Shown: positions 31,956 to 44,873, counted from the first letter of the stretch. The stretch is 64,000 nt of DNA from Tilletia caries (GCA_032718865.1 JALUTQ010000046.1:868001-932000), one strand, 5' to 3'. The notes: generated by a model not told the origin, from the letters alone. Translations and numbers: made by a program.

Positions 31956-33422
31956 TCAAAGGCCTGACCGCCGAGCGTTGTTGTCAGCCGTGCCGCCATC
32001 CTGACCGGCAAAATCGATAAGCCCTTCCATGATGGACACCGCTCCGCTCTGGAAGTTGCAGAGCATGCAAATCAGCAAATCGATGCAGAGAAGGCAGACG
32101 TGAACGTGTAGGATCGTACCTTGTAGCTCCCACCGAACATAAGCGCGTGGTTGAGGTGATGGTACAGCTCGTAGAGTCGAAGACGTTCCTCGTAGTGTGG
32201 CTCTGATCGTGGCAGCTGAGGATGCAAAGGGAGCGGGAGGATGAGCATCGCTCGCGCTGGGACATCGCATAGGAATCTTCTACCTGCTCACTACCTTATG
32301 ATACGCTATTTTTGAAGAAAGTCGGGAAATTGCAGTCAGGAAAGACTTGTATACGAGCATATTATTGCATGTATGCTCACCATCATAGAAGTCGGATGTG
32401 AAGCCGCCGAACATCTTGGTCATACCGAGCTCTGCTTCCCCACTGTATGCAATACGAAGAGACTTGTCAACAATTCAGTCCTTCCATGGCCTGATAGAGG
32501 TTACTGACTGTCCGTAATAGGAAGACCTGCGCGGAAATCGGCAAACATCAGCATTAAGTCCATGTGGTTCGCGTTCGACTCTCCATTTCCTCACGGGCTG
32601 GGCCATTCGAGGATGGGGAGTGAGACAATGTCATCAGCATTTGCGACTGTACAGATGTAGATTCAAGGCTCACTCAAAGATCATGGGCTCCCCAGTCGTT
32701 TTGTCCGCTGCCGGTGAGATCGCAGAAGGCCAATCAGACTGCCGCTTGCAAGATACGCGGAGGGTACAGTACTCACTACCCGCGTTGCCAGACCACAGGT
32801 CGCCATGAATACATGAGGGCCGCACGTCGCGTACGGGGTCCAGGAGCAAGTCATACACCCCTGAGCTTTGCATTTCTTCTTGCAAAGAAGACAGACGCTG
32901 GTCGCCGATTCGCTCCACGAGGTTTCCGATTCGACGCCGCTCCCAGAACGTTCGCCAGTCGCGCTCATAGGTGTTGTCCTGCTCGGTCACACCACAGTGC
33001 GTGGGCACGTCGAATCCATACCGATGCTCAGGAGGGGATGCTGAGTGCATCAGAGCCAGCCGACGACCCAATGTGGCCTGTCCTGACGAGTCGACGCGCG
33101 AGGAGAGCGAGAGGTAGTCGGTGATCAGATACGCTTCCGACCTCCGCCTCCCATCCTTGTCCGTGTCCACTGTGCCGGAACCGTAGACGCGAGGGACGAT
33201 ACATTCTTCCTCGTTAAGGCCAGCTTGCTCGCAGGCCGTTCTTAACGCTTGCAAAGAGGCGGCTTCGCCCAGGACCTGCTCTGCGGGCGATGCGACTTTT
33301 CCGAAGAGGAGCTTGCCCGAGGGCTCCACCTTGATGCAGGAGGAACCAGAGCTGGAGAAGGAAGAGCCAAACTGGATGCAATGCTTCAGCAGGGCAGCTT
33401 GCAGGGCACTATCGATGGCCAT
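31956..33422 (-). CDS. Fructosamine-3-kinase family protein
   Basis: Kinases of this family phosphorylate ketoamine adducts on glycated proteins, which then break down and free the amine. Seven minus-strand exons (32777-33422, 32674-32707, 32509-32526, 32381-32442, 32295-32305, 32120-32215, 31956-32048) give 319 residues, close to the usual 300-310. Seen in order: KVEPSGKLLFGK in the N-lobe, AEQVLGEAASLQAL with the lobe-bridging Glu, the catalytic loop CIHGDLWSGN, MIFESSYYGH and GEAELGMTKMFGGF, FYDAYHK built across an 11-nt microexon, and the C-terminal YEERLRLYELYHHLNHALMF. The usual Asp of the metal-binding IFDP motif reads as Glu here (IFESS), with the neighbouring intron placed so that GA is completed by G. 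It is divergent from SIN3 with 404 bases between starts. Confidence 0.9.
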
Positions 33423-33826
33423 CTTTGCCTCTCTCGAGTCTTCAACAGCCTCATCCCTCTCTGACAGAGTGGCAAGTATGGCGACCTGGCGAGGTCGATT
33501 TTGGATGAGGTCGATGCCCAGTATAACGTAATCAATCGGGCGCTGTTGTGGGTCGATCCGTGATATCCGGGCGTTCTATCGGCCGAGACGCGCTTCCCGC
33601 TCGCCAAGGTCAGTGAGTGAGGGTGCGAGGTCGAGCGGTCGGGAGCCTTGCCTGTCCGTCTTCCCTTCCCCACCCAGCCAGCACGAGCTCGCATCCGCTT
33701 CCCGCCGATCAGCTGCTCATCCAGAGTCGCTGCCTCTCACGCGTGCTGCGCTTCCCACTCAGCAGAGCAGCTCACCGCCCGCGACAAAGCTCTCCGCTCC
33801 TCACAGCGGAACACGCGCCGGCCACA
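33423..33826. promoter_or_regulatory. Divergent promoter region, fructosamine kinase / SIN3
   Basis: This 404-bp gap lies between two start codons pointing away from each other, so it must carry both promoters. It is GC- and CT-rich with no TATA box. No specific operator could be recognised. Confidence 0.4.
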
Positions 33827-36800
33827 ATGGCCACGCTCAACGTCAAAGATGCCCTGTCCTATCTGGACCAGGTCAAGGTCCAGTTCCAATCCTCGCCCGA
33901 CGTCTACAATCGCTTCCTCGACATCATGAAAGGTGAGCAGTCCTCTGGCACCAGCGCTGTCTCTTGCTCTCGCGCTGCATCTATCGATACTCACGCCTTA
34001 CCTCTTTTCCTCCCCATAATCCCCATGCTGCTTCTGAACAGACTTCAAATCACAGGTGCGCATGCAATCACTGCACTCCGTGCTGATTGCGCTTGCCATC
34101 ACTGACCCTGTCTCTATCCTACTCATGCTAACAGGCCATCGACACGCCTGGCGTCATCGAACGCGTCTCCACCCTGTTTCGCGGCCATCCTGCGTTGATC
34201 CAGGGTTTCAACACGTTCTTGCCTCCTGGCTATCGAATCGAGTGCATCACGACTGAAGATGACGGCGATGGCACTACCGGCGTCATAACAGTCACCACTC
34301 CAACAGGCACCACCACCACCACTCAGACGGCTGGCATAGCCAGCATACTCCAGAAGTCGGCCAACGCTGCTGAGGCCGCAAATAAAGCTTCCTCACGTGC
34401 CTCTGCATCTGAAAGCCGGCATGATCAGGCGCGTGGCTCATCCAGCTCCGCCAAGAATGCAGCGGCAGTCGCCGCCGTTGCAGCGTCCGTGGCCGCCCTC
34501 AAGGACGGGGCAGAGCCGGGGCCAGAGGCTCGTTCCTCGTCTCGCAGCGCTGCCACAGCAGCGCCGAAGTCTCCCTCACTCATCAATGCCGCACCCGTAC
34601 CGTCCTCGACACCCACACACAATCTTCCCCATGGCGCCGGCTCACAAGGGGACGGACCGTCCTCCACATCGCCGACGGCTATCGGCATCCTCAGTGGTGC
34701 TCCTGCTTCTGTGATCGGCGCTTCTGGATCCGCCCTACCTGCGACGCCTGGAGCAGCGGCTGGAGCAGGCGTCCTTTCTCACTCGGTCGTTGCTGGGGTT
34801 GCCAATCCATTCACCACTCCAACGGCCGCGGGTATCGGATCAGCAGCCATGGTGCAGACCCCCTCTGCTGGATCCGACGTCGGTACGCCGGGAGGTGGGA
34901 AAAGACCTCCGATCGAGTTTAATCATGCCATCAACTACGTCAACAAGATCAAGATGCGCTTCGCAGGCGATCCTGACACGTACAAGACCTTCTTGGAGAT
35001 CCTACAGACTTACCAGAAGGAGCAGCGGCCGATCCACGATGTGAGCGCAGCACTTGATGCTCCCAGTGTTCACCATATCGAAGCCATTTGCTGACCTCAC
35101 CTTTTATATCATCAGGTCTACGCGCAAGTCACGCAGCTATTCAGCCATGCAACCGACCTCTTGGAGGAATTCAAGCAATTCCTTCCGGACACGAGCGGCA
35201 ACGCACACCAGCCTCCTTCTGAAGCTGCCGATGGTCATGGAGCCGGGTCTTCCGCCTCGGCTGCTGGTCTCAGTCATACCCACGACGCTGCGAGTCTCGT
35301 CTCGGCTGGAGCCGCTGCAAGCCACCGCAACTCGACGGACGAGGCCATGATGGGCCATGGAAGCACCAAAAAGTCAGGCAGTGGTAGCACTTCCCGAGGC
35401 AAGAAAAGATCTGCAGCAGATGCGGCAGTTGCCTCCTCCAGTTCCAGCAGAAGTCTTGCTGCCGCCGCTGCCACCGCTCCTGCACCAAGCTCAAGCACAC
35501 CGAGCGGATCGAAGTCCAAGAAGAGTAAGCACTCGCACAAGAGCAGCAGTGTAGCCGCAGTCTCTTCGTCGAACGTCAAGACTCCATCACAAAGCGCAGC
35601 GCAGCAGCAGCAGTCCGCAGTTCTGGCTCAACAGCAGCAGCAGGCACAACAACAACTACCTGCCCCGTACACGGCCGCTCAAACCCAAGCTGTCCAGGCT
35701 CAAGCTGTGCAAGCACATTTTCTTGCGCAGTCCGGTGCGGCAGCCACGCTGGATCCTCAGCAACTGGCTCAAGTTCATCAATTGCATGCAGCGGGTTTGC
35801 AGGCCTTTGCAGCCGATGGCACGCTGATTACTCCAGAGATGGCAAATGCGGCTGCTACTGCACATGCGCACGGCAATCTTGGTGGCTATGCCTTGCAGGT
35901 TGCCAATGCCTCGAGCTCTGTCCTCGCGACCACGGACGAGGTCCACTTCTTTGACCGCGTCAAGAAGTACATCGATGACCGACCGACATACACAGAGTTC
36001 CTCAAGCTGCTCAATCTGTTCACCCAAGACCTTATCGATGTTCGAACTCTGGTCGACCGGGCGCATGTCTTCTTCGGTCGGAATACCGAACTCTTCAGCA
36101 CCTTTAAGCGGCTTGCCGGATACGACATCGGTCGGCATGGCTGGCTGGAGAGCGAAGAGCCCGTGGTTGAGAATGTCCCTGCCATCTCGCGCGACAAAGT
36201 CGACCTTAGCACTTGCAAGACGTACGGCGCCTCCTACCGCAAGCTGCCGGAGAGCGAAGTCAGTCTCGCATGCAGCGGACGCGACGCCATGTGCTGGGAA
36301 GTGCTCAACGATACGTGGGTGTGCCATCCTACGTGGGCCAGCGAAGGCGAAAGTTTCAACCCGCACAAGAAAAATCAGTATGAGGACGCCCTGTACCGGA
36401 GTGAAGAGGAGCGACACGAGTACGACTACCACATCGAAGCCAACCTCCGGACCATCGCTTTGCTAGAGCCGATTGCTGCTAGGATCCAGAGCATGCCGAC
36501 AGAAGAACGGGCAATTTTCCGGCTGCGCCCCGGCCTCGGTGGTCAAAGCCGAAGCATCTATCAGCGCGTGATCAAGAAAGTCTACGGGCGAGAGCATGGG
36601 CTTGAAGTCATTGCAGCGCTGCACGACAATCCTACTGTAGCTGTCCCCGTCGTACTTGCTCGATTGAAGCAAAAAGACGAAGAGTGGAAACGAGCTCAGC
36701 GCGAGTGGAACAAGGTCTGGAGAGAGGTCGACTCGCGAAACTTCTACAAGAGTCTAGACCACCAAGGGATCACATTCAAAGCTGCCGATAAGAAGAACAT

Positions 36801-39131
36801 CACCCATAAGGCTTTCATCGCAGAAATCGAAGCCCGACGAACATCTCAGCAGCAGCGTCGGTTTAACCTCGATCCGGACCTTCCTCGCGCACGTACGCAG
36901 CACCAACTCGCATACGTCATGGACGACAAGAATGTCATCTTCGATGTGCTCAAGCTGTCCTTTATCTATCTCGACCGAACACCCTACTCCAAGCCGGACT
37001 CAGATCGGATCGAGGCGTTTTTGCGAACGTTCATTCCTAAGTTTATGTGCCTCGAGCCAGCCGAATTCGAAGAGGCTCTCAAGGTTCATGCTGATGGTGC
37101 TTTCATCGGAGGCGAGGACAACGATGGCGACTCCGATTCTGCCGATGAATTGGAAGAAGAGGCAAGCCGCTTTGGCGGAGCAGAAGACGAGAACGACGCG
37201 AACAAGAACAATGGAACCGCTCGCGACGATGTCGACATGGCCGACGCCTCCGTCCGAGACAATGGTGACAAGGCTGACGAAGGCGCCGAGGCGGTGGCTC
37301 CTCAGACCGAGGCGAATTGGATTCAGACGGACTTGAACACGGCGTTCGACAGCACGCAGGGGATCAAGAATGGGACCAAGCTTGAGCCGAGTGAGAAGAA
37401 GAAGATCAACTTCTTCTGCAACTCGGCTTACTACGTGTTTCTGCGTTTGTTCCAGGTGAGTACTTATTGAATAATCTCTTCTCTATGACATGCCATGAAA
37501 GACTAAAATCTTCGATGTCCTTTCAACAGGTACTTTACTCTCGGCTGAAGAAGCTGAAGAGCATCAGCGAGGCACTAGCCGCGCAATCCGACATCTCTCG
37601 AAGGCTCAACCCCATAGCTCTCGAGCTTGGATTGCAAGATGGCACTACGTACCCGTCGGCAGCCATCAGCTCGACGAAGTCTGCGTCTGTGATCATCAAC
37701 CCTACCGTCGGCATCACGGCCGAAACGGCGGGCCTGTTCCTGCCACCTTCGCGGTATTACGAGACTCTGCTGGATCTGACGGAGAAGTTGTTGGAGAACG
37801 ACATCGACCAGGGTGTGTTTGAGGAGAGTGTTCGATTCATGTACGGTATTGATGGGTACATCTCGTTCACTCTGGACAAGGTGGTCGGTGCCTTAGTCAA
37901 GTCGGTACGTATTTCGATGTGGCTGACTTGGAGCTCGAAGATGTTTGTTAGATACTGACACTTCACCTGTCTGCAGGTCCAAACCATCACAACCGACTTG
38001 AAGAGTCAGGAGCTGATGCACATTCTCGACCGTGACCGCGAGCGTTCGGCGGAAGATAACACATCGTTCCGCCGCCAAATCGCTTCGCGTATGGCTGCTG
38101 AGGCTGTCGTGGGCAAGGAAGAGAACCTGTATCGGATCGAGTGGCAAGCGGACGACGGCGATATGCTGATGCAGCTGTTGTCCAAGGACGACCTGACGCT
38201 CGACGATGCGAAGACGAACCAAGAACAGTGGCTATATTACATTTCGAGCTACTGTCTCTGGACGGATACGGAGGGATTGAATGGGAAAGCACAGGCGCCT
38301 TTCCTCAGCAGGTAAGTTTCGAACATCACTTGACTGTCGCCTCAACGTCGCTGATGTCGGTCTATCTGGAATATATGCAGGAGTCTACCACCCAAGCGTG
38401 AGAACGCTGTGGATGCACCTGGCACGACGTACACGATCAAGAACGGTCTCGAAATCAAGGTGAGTAGAGTCTTCCCTGTTTCGTCAGAGTTTCTGGCAAG
38501 GACTGACTCGTCTTCCTACTGTTTGACACTTGTGCAGGTGTGCATCCGAACATATCGATTGTTCTTTGTCGATGAGACGGAGGATGTATTCGTCCGGCAT
38601 GCCGTGCTGTCCGAACCCTCCAAGTACGAGGAGCGCGTTCACAAACTCAAGACGCGCCGAACGGACCGGATGAACAGCTGGCTGGAGCGAAGACGACAGG
38701 AGATCGACCATCCGGAGTCGTTGGAACAAGATGGCAACGCCGAAGAGCCGACTGACAAGCAGGAGCAGGTTCAGCAGCCAGAGCCGCCAAGTCAGCAAGT
38801 TGAGAAGGGAGACGGGGCCATGGCAATGCAGACTGATGCCGGTCCTGAGGAGCCTGATTCGACGCTCTCGGCCGTTGCAGCGCCACGAACGGAGCCGGAA
38901 AGCAAGCCGGCTGAAGAGGCAGCTTCGAAACCTGTGGATGAGGCCTCCAATACGAAAAAAAAAACCGACGTGACGAACGGCGGACAGGCGTCTACCAGTG
39001 GGACGGTTTCGGCCGCGCCAGGCACGGCGCAGAAGACGGACGCGATCGCAACGGATGCGCACGGTCCTGCGAACAAGGACGCGGTAGAGACACCCATAGC
39101 GGGGGCCGTGGCTGGCGACGCGGCGGTCTGA
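33827..39131 (+). CDS. SIN3: SIN3 transcriptional corepressor scaffold
   Basis: SIN3 is the scaffold of the Rpd3-type histone deacetylase complex; its PAH domains bind repressors and the HID region holds the deacetylase. Eight exons (33827-33932, 34042-34055, 34135-35040, 35116-37455, 37530-37904, 37977-38311, 38381-38459, 38538-39131) join in phase to 1,582 residues, close to yeast Sin3. PAH1 ([13 protein letters not shown] to [20 protein letters not shown]) spans a 14-nt microexon encoding part of DFKSQ. PAH2 is [18 protein letters not shown] to [20 protein letters not shown]3 is [20 protein letters not shown]. The HID region carries [25 protein letters not shown] and [12 protein letters not shown]; a C-terminal conserved module follows ([20 protein letters not shown]). 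Ser/Ala/Gln-rich linkers separate the PAH domains, and the tail is acidic and low complexity. Confidence 0.95.
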
Positions 39132-39803
39132 TGGTCTTCATAGCTAGAAGTAGCCTGTAGTAAAGAATCAATGCAAGAGTATGGACTGATTGTGGAATCC
39201 AAGAGGATGAGCTGCCCGTACATAGTTGTGCCACCAGGGAATAGGGATTTGGAAGTTCAAACCGCCCAGATACCGGACAGCCGCCGGATTCGAGACGCAC
39301 AAGGTTTCCGGCTTTGCGGGTCCGTTGTCGTGGGCGAATATAGCCGACGCCGCAGGGTAGATGCGGTCATTATGCAGCCTCCCTTCCATCTCAGGAAATT
39401 CTCACCATCACCTTCCGAGAGCTTTGATCGAGGCAGCCCCAGGAACGCTCGACATCGTCATCAACACAGATAGACAATCTCGAGCTTGGATCGATCAGGC
39501 GATGCCGCGATGGAGGACGACTGACGAGGCACGAGGGGAGCCGAGCGCTTTATCGCACCCCACATTTCGGTCTGTCTCACACTCCTTCTCAATTTCTCAT
39601 TCCCCAGATTTAGCCGCCTCTGATGGACTTGGCAATTGGCGGTAAGCAAGGCGAGAAGCGGCACGACGATCCTGGTCCTGGTCGAAGCATGTGGGACGAG
39701 CGCAGGACCCTTTAATGGGAGCCCAGATGGCAGGACGTGAACGCAGTGCAACCATTTCCCCTCCTCGCACTCCTTGCACTCCCATCTGACAGAACCTTGA
39801 ACA
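39132..39803. other. Intergenic region SIN3 / sugar transporter
   Basis: No supported gene. It should hold the SIN3 3' end and the transporter promoter. Pyrimidine-rich TCTCACACTCCTTCTCAATT at 39,578 and CATTTCCCCTCCTCGCACTC at 39,750 are likely start-site surroundings. Confidence 0.35.
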
Positions 39804-42800
39804 ATGGCTGACCTCGAGAAGAGAGGGTCGCCCGAGGGCACGCTCCTCAATGGCGTCGAAGGCAAAACCAAGAAAGACGAGAACAGCACCCAGCTTCGCA
39901 CCAAGAACGCTTCTCCTTCCCCAAGTCACAGCGATCAGAACGTCAGCGCCGCTCTCGCCAACCCACTCGAGGGCATCAGTCGCGAACAGCTCCTCGAAGA
40001 TGCCGCCCGATTCTGTCGTGAGAATGGCCTCGAAGAGCACATCGCAGACATGCAAAAGGGGGCCCTCGTTGCTCAGGACCCGCTCAGCTTTGAGGAGTTG
40101 TCGGAGCTGGACGAGCAGGACCGCGAATACCTGCGTCGAGAAATCACTCATAGGTGGAGCCACCCGCGGGAGCTGTATTTCATGACAGTGATGTGAGTAA
40201 CTTCCCCTCCTTTCGTTGGTCTCTGATGCGGCGGGACTGATGCTTCTTCTTTCGCCATTCCTTGCGCTGTCGGTCAGGTGCTCTGTCGCAGCGGCGGTTC
40301 AAGGCATGGACGAATCTGTGATCAACGGCGCCCTCCTCTTCTTCCCACAGCAGTTCAGTGCGTTGATATTGTCCCGGAGAGAGGACAGTTCGATGGAATT
40401 GAGAGTACTGACGCGCAACTCACTCCCTGTCCCTCTCCAGATATCAACTCCGGTTCTGATCGTGACGAGTACGTAAGGTGTTCACCACCCGCACAGGATC
40501 GTTTTCTTCCTCGATACTCATCTGTTTGCGTGTCTCCTTCTTCAGATGGATCATTGGTCTCATTGGAGCAGCGCCATACATCTGCTGCGCGTTCCTCGGT
40601 TGCTGGCTGACCGCCCCCCTCAACAACTTGTGAGTAGGTCGACGACACTTGCTTCTCTCCAAGGACGGGCAGAGCTCAAGCTGAACGAATTCTTAAATCG
40701 AAATGCCTCGATCAGGCTCGGACGTCGCGGTGCGATCTTCGTCACAGCCCTCTTTTCGGCTCTCACCTGTTTCTGGCAGGTATGTAAGATCACCATTCCC
40801 ATTGGAATTGAAGGGACGCGTCTACTAACCTCATAATCTCATTTCTTCTCAGGGTGTCACAAATAGCTGGCAGGTGGGTGCAGTCGCCCGTTAATGGTAC
40901 AGTAATGCTGGCGTGCTCACCTACTTCTTGCACTCATCTTATCTTGCCCCTCCCAATCAGCATCTTTTCATCGCCCGGTGAGTGATTGAAGAGACGGAGG
41001 CCCTCAAATGCCTCACTCATCGCTGACGATCAATGACCCCGGTAAATCCCCCAGTCTTATCCTCGGTATCGGAATTGGGCCCAAGTCGGCGACTGTTCCC
41101 GTATATGCGGCTGAATGTGCGCCGCCCCTGATTTGTGGCGCGCTGGTTATGCAAGTAGGTGCTCTCCATTCAAGTCCTGCTTACCATGGACGGACGCGAC
41201 GCTTGCTGACATTGATGAATGTTCTTCCCTTTCTTTCATAGTGGCGTGAGTCCTTATGCTGGTCCGATACCGCAAACCTGGCATCCCCATCGCGAAGTGG
41301 CTGACGCTCTATCGCGTTCCTCATCACAGAAACGTGGACGGCCTTCGGCATTGCTCTCGGTTACGTGGCGTACGTGATGAACGAAACCCCTCTGCGCCGA
41401 TGACTTGCGCGCTGACGATATACTTCACATTCATGGGGTTCCTGCAGGGACTTAATTCTGTATCAGATTCCGGACAAGGAGGTAAGCGCCCATGTCCGAC
41501 CAGCGGGGGCGAGCCTTATCTCTTACTCTACTCATTACTGGTCGTTCTTCTCAGTATGCGAATGGCCACATCCGCGGACTGCCATGGCGGCTGATGCTCG
41601 CATCAGCTGGTCTTCCCGCCATCTTCGTCGCCGCCCAGGTCTTCTTCTGCCCAGAGTCTCCTCGGTGCGTCTACTCCACAAAACTTCGCCAGATTGGCTG
41701 AACCAAACCGCAGCTTGAACTTACTGTTCGTTTCTTTCCTGGCTTGCAGATGGCTCATGAAGAAAGGACGATATGCAGACGCGTACAAGTCACTTCTACG
41801 CCTTCGCAATTCGCCCGTCCAGGCCTGCCGTGACTTGTACTTCGCCTACGTCCTGCTTGTCGAGGAAGAGAAGATTGTCCGAGGACGGTTTGTCCTCCTT
41901 GAACTCTTCACCGTCCCCCGGAACGCCCGTGCGACGTATGCTGCTCTTCTTGGAATGTTTGGCCAGCAATTTTGCGGGGTGAACGTTATCGCGTACTACT
42001 CCTCGTCGGTCCTTCGCGAGGCCGGTCTCTCGAACATTCAGGCATTGCTCGGTTCCTTTGGGTTCGGTGCTCTCAACTTCCTTTTTGCCAGTGAGTCCTT
42101 AACTCCTTGTTGCGCTGCGAACGCTATTTCCTTACAGCTGGGCTTACCCGTGCTGTCCTTTTTCAGTTCCCGCTTGGTTCACGATCGACACGTACGTGAG
42201 AGAAGGACGTCCTGCATCGGAGATTAGCTGACCCCAACATCGCTTCCTTCCCTCTTCAGATTCGGACGACGGACACTGCTCCTGTTCACATATCCTTTCC
42301 TGGCAATTTCCCTCCTCCTCACGGGCTTCTCCTTCTTCATCCCGCTCGAAACACACAAGGATGCGCGGATCGGTGTCGTCTTGCTCGGCATCTACCTCTA
42401 CGCGTGCTTCTACAGTCCCGGAATGGGGCCTGTACCCTTCACGTATGCTGCCGAGGCGTTCCCGCTGTACGCGCGTGAGGTCGGAATGTCACTAGCCACG
42501 GCGTACTGTGGTTCTTCAATGCTCTGTTGGCGGTCACTTTCTTCAAGCTGAAGAGCGCCTTCACACCCCAGGGAGCGTTCGGGTCAGTACTCTTTCGTCC
42601 CAACCACTGATCTTTGAGACTGGTGATGCTGACAGCAGTCCCTTCGCTTTGCAGATTCTACGCGGCGTGGTGCATCGTTCTCTGGATTCTCGTCTTTTTC
42701 TTCGTGCCGGAGACAAAGCAACTCAGCCTGGAGGAGCTGGATGCCGTATTCAGCGTGCCATCTGGCAAGCATGCTGCTTATCAGGTCCGTCAGCTAAGTA

Positions 42801-43006
42801 AGTGCACAGCAATCCACTTTCCAAGTCGAACGTTTGGTGCCAGACTCTGATCATCCTCGCTTCTTCTACACTCTTGACTTCGCATTTATCTAGGCTACGG
42901 GTTCCGCAAGTACGTCCTGCGGAAGAAGGGTCTGGTCAGGGAGGAGCTGTACGAGATCGATCCCACCGTCAAGCGTCATGCTGTACCTTCGGGCGGTGGT
43001 GGATAA
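39804..43006 (+). CDS. MFS sugar porter, 17 exons, apparent frameshift near its end
   Basis: A proton-coupled or facilitative hexose-type transporter of the major facilitator superfamily, in the plasma membrane. Seventeen small exons, of which the ninth is only TGGC (41242-41245), give about 638 residues. A hydrophilic N-terminus of about 130 residues (FCRENGLEEHIADMQKGALV) precedes the first helix, CSVAAAVQGMDESVINGAL. Family marks follow: GRRGAIF, PVYAAECAPP, WRLMLASAGLPAI, ESPRWLMKKGRYADA, GVNVIAYYSS, FGRRTLLLF, and PETKQLSLEELDAVF after the last helix. Within exon 15, GMSLATA is followed by Y, then WFFNALLAV in another frame: one base is missing (or two extra) near 42,504-42,508. As written the protein stops early and loses its last two helices. 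Either this allele is broken or the assembly has an indel. Confidence 0.88.
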
Positions 43007-43244
43007 AGCACACATCAATTCTATACACGACGCTTGCTCGTCCACTTCAAGATCCTTTCACGACTTCCAGCTTCAAGCTTCAAGCTTCAACGTTCCACGT
43101 TTAAAACGCAACTCGATCTCTCATCATGTATTATGTGATATATTGTTACTCTGCTTGATCTCAAATCCCAAGGATGTCGATTGAAACTGAGAAGACGAAC
43201 GCGTTCGGATACAGAAGTTAGAAAGAGCAGGGAGAATGAATGCT

Positions 43245-44873
43245 TCAGGAACGGCGAAGGGTCGGCTCTAGGACCTGTAAACAAGAGAGTAGCAACATCC
43301 AAGTCGATGAATACTTGAGCATGAGAGAATAAGGGCTCGTGACGCGTGACGGATGAGAAGAAACGTGCAACTTACCTCTGTTACACGGAAGGCGCTGCCC
43401 CAGCTCGACTGGTATCCAGTCCCGCCGAATCTGTTTGGTGCGAGAGAATCTGTGTGGTGAGCTAGATTAGAGAACAGACCGGGGCTCAGAAAGTAGGACA
43501 CGCACCCATAGCACCAGACGAGCTCTGCACCATCCAAGCCCGAGGAATCGCGTTCGATTCGTGGACCTCCCTTGCGACTCGGTCGAAGCCCTACGCCGAC
43601 TGCGAATATATCGACTTGCTCGCGTAAGGGTGCTGTAGGATCCGCATCTGGTTTGCGGAGGTCGGGTATGATGGGTAGGACATGAGTCAGGATTGCGTCG
43701 GTCACATCGTCCTGAGGATGCGGGTCGCTATGGAGACGGATAGGGTCAGTGTAGAGCGAAGTTGAGATAGCTTGGGATAGAAGGCACACGCACACATCGT
43801 TCGGAACACGCGTTCCGCCTACGACAACGGTCCCATCCGAAAAGGGCAGGCAGTAGACGTCTCGGAACCCCTCCTCGTTGACGCGACTGATGCCGATAGG
43901 GGCACGCCACGGAGCCCGAATGCGCAAGACTTGTCCCCGAAGTGTGTAGTCTTTTGCCTGTTCCTCCTTCTCCGCCGCAGTGGGCTCGTCGTTCCTCGGC
44001 AGAGAGTGGCCCGTGGCGACGACGATTGCATCGGGTCGAACACCAGCGAGAGCCTCCCGAGTCGAAGGGTGGGAGAGGGCGGATGTGATACTGGCGAATC
44101 GGAAGGAAGGGAGGACGACCCCGCCCAGTTCTCGGAAGCGAGAGAGCAGCCAGGGAAGATAGGTCCGGGTGTCGATGTCGAGCGTACGAAAAGCACAGCC
44201 ATGGGCCGAATGGGAGGTCTTATCGAGCACACGAAACTGCAGAAAGCGTGGAGGAAGCAGTTTGAGATCAGTCTGTGCTCAAGTGAGACATCGCGAACGC
44301 TTTGTTCGCATGCAAAGACGTTCGAAAAGGCACTTCCGATTGCTCACGTCTGGGTAGTAATCGAACAGGCCTTTCCACGGCGGCGATGGCTCTCCTGGCT
44401 TAGGCTCTGGAAAGTGTTCGATCTGGTCTACCCAGTAGAGGGGGGCGGGAGAGTACGGTGGCGTTGCCTGAGAAAATTGCTTTTCGAGCTTGACTAGGTG
44501 ATTGTAGGTTCGCTTGACGATACCCCCCATGAACGGCTCACTGGTGTCCGTGACGTGGTGCGCTGTGGGATTGAGGAAAGAAAGTCATCAGTACTTCATG
44601 CCTGACAGTGATGACACGCAGAAGGAAAAGCTGTTCACCTCCTGCCCAAACGCTGGCATAGCTCGCTGGGTACACTTGGAGTGTCTGCTGGAGTCGCGTC
44701 TGACTCTCTTCGGGGGTGAGTTGACGCTCGACTTCTCGCGGTAGATGCTCCGAGGCAAGGATGACTTTGACGGACGAGACATCCTGCGACTGCTTCTCCC
44801 GTTCGAGCAGTGTGATCCCTACACTAAGGCCGATTACGCCCCCGCCGAGGACGACTATCTTGGGACTGGTCAT
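43245..44873 (-). CDS. DAO1: D-amino-acid oxidase
   Basis: This FAD flavoenzyme oxidises D-amino acids to keto acids with release of ammonia and hydrogen peroxide, usually in peroxisomes. Six minus-strand exons (44639-44873, 44348-44562, 43794-44236, 43506-43727, 43376-43430, 43245-43274) give 399 residues. The N-terminal dinucleotide fold IVVLGGGVIGLSVG comes first, then ILASEHLP and SYASVWAGAHH (the family's SPWAGA region), FRVLD, TRTYLPWLLSRF, VYCLPFSDGTVVVGGTR, VGVGLRPSRKGGPRIER, and the FAD-closing FGGTGYQSSWGSA, where most relatives have HGGTGYQ. The C-terminus, VLEPTLRRS, is not a canonical SKL peroxisomal signal. The last exon is short and its placement rests on phase and a good acceptor. 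It faces away from the PP1 gene. Confidence 0.9.

Noticed and set aside
42504..42548. A 45-nt intron (GTACTG to TTCAAG) explaining the transporter frame change.
   Set aside because: It would remove WFFNALLAVTFF, a conserved membrane helix of the family, and the sites are poor; a one-base indel is simpler.
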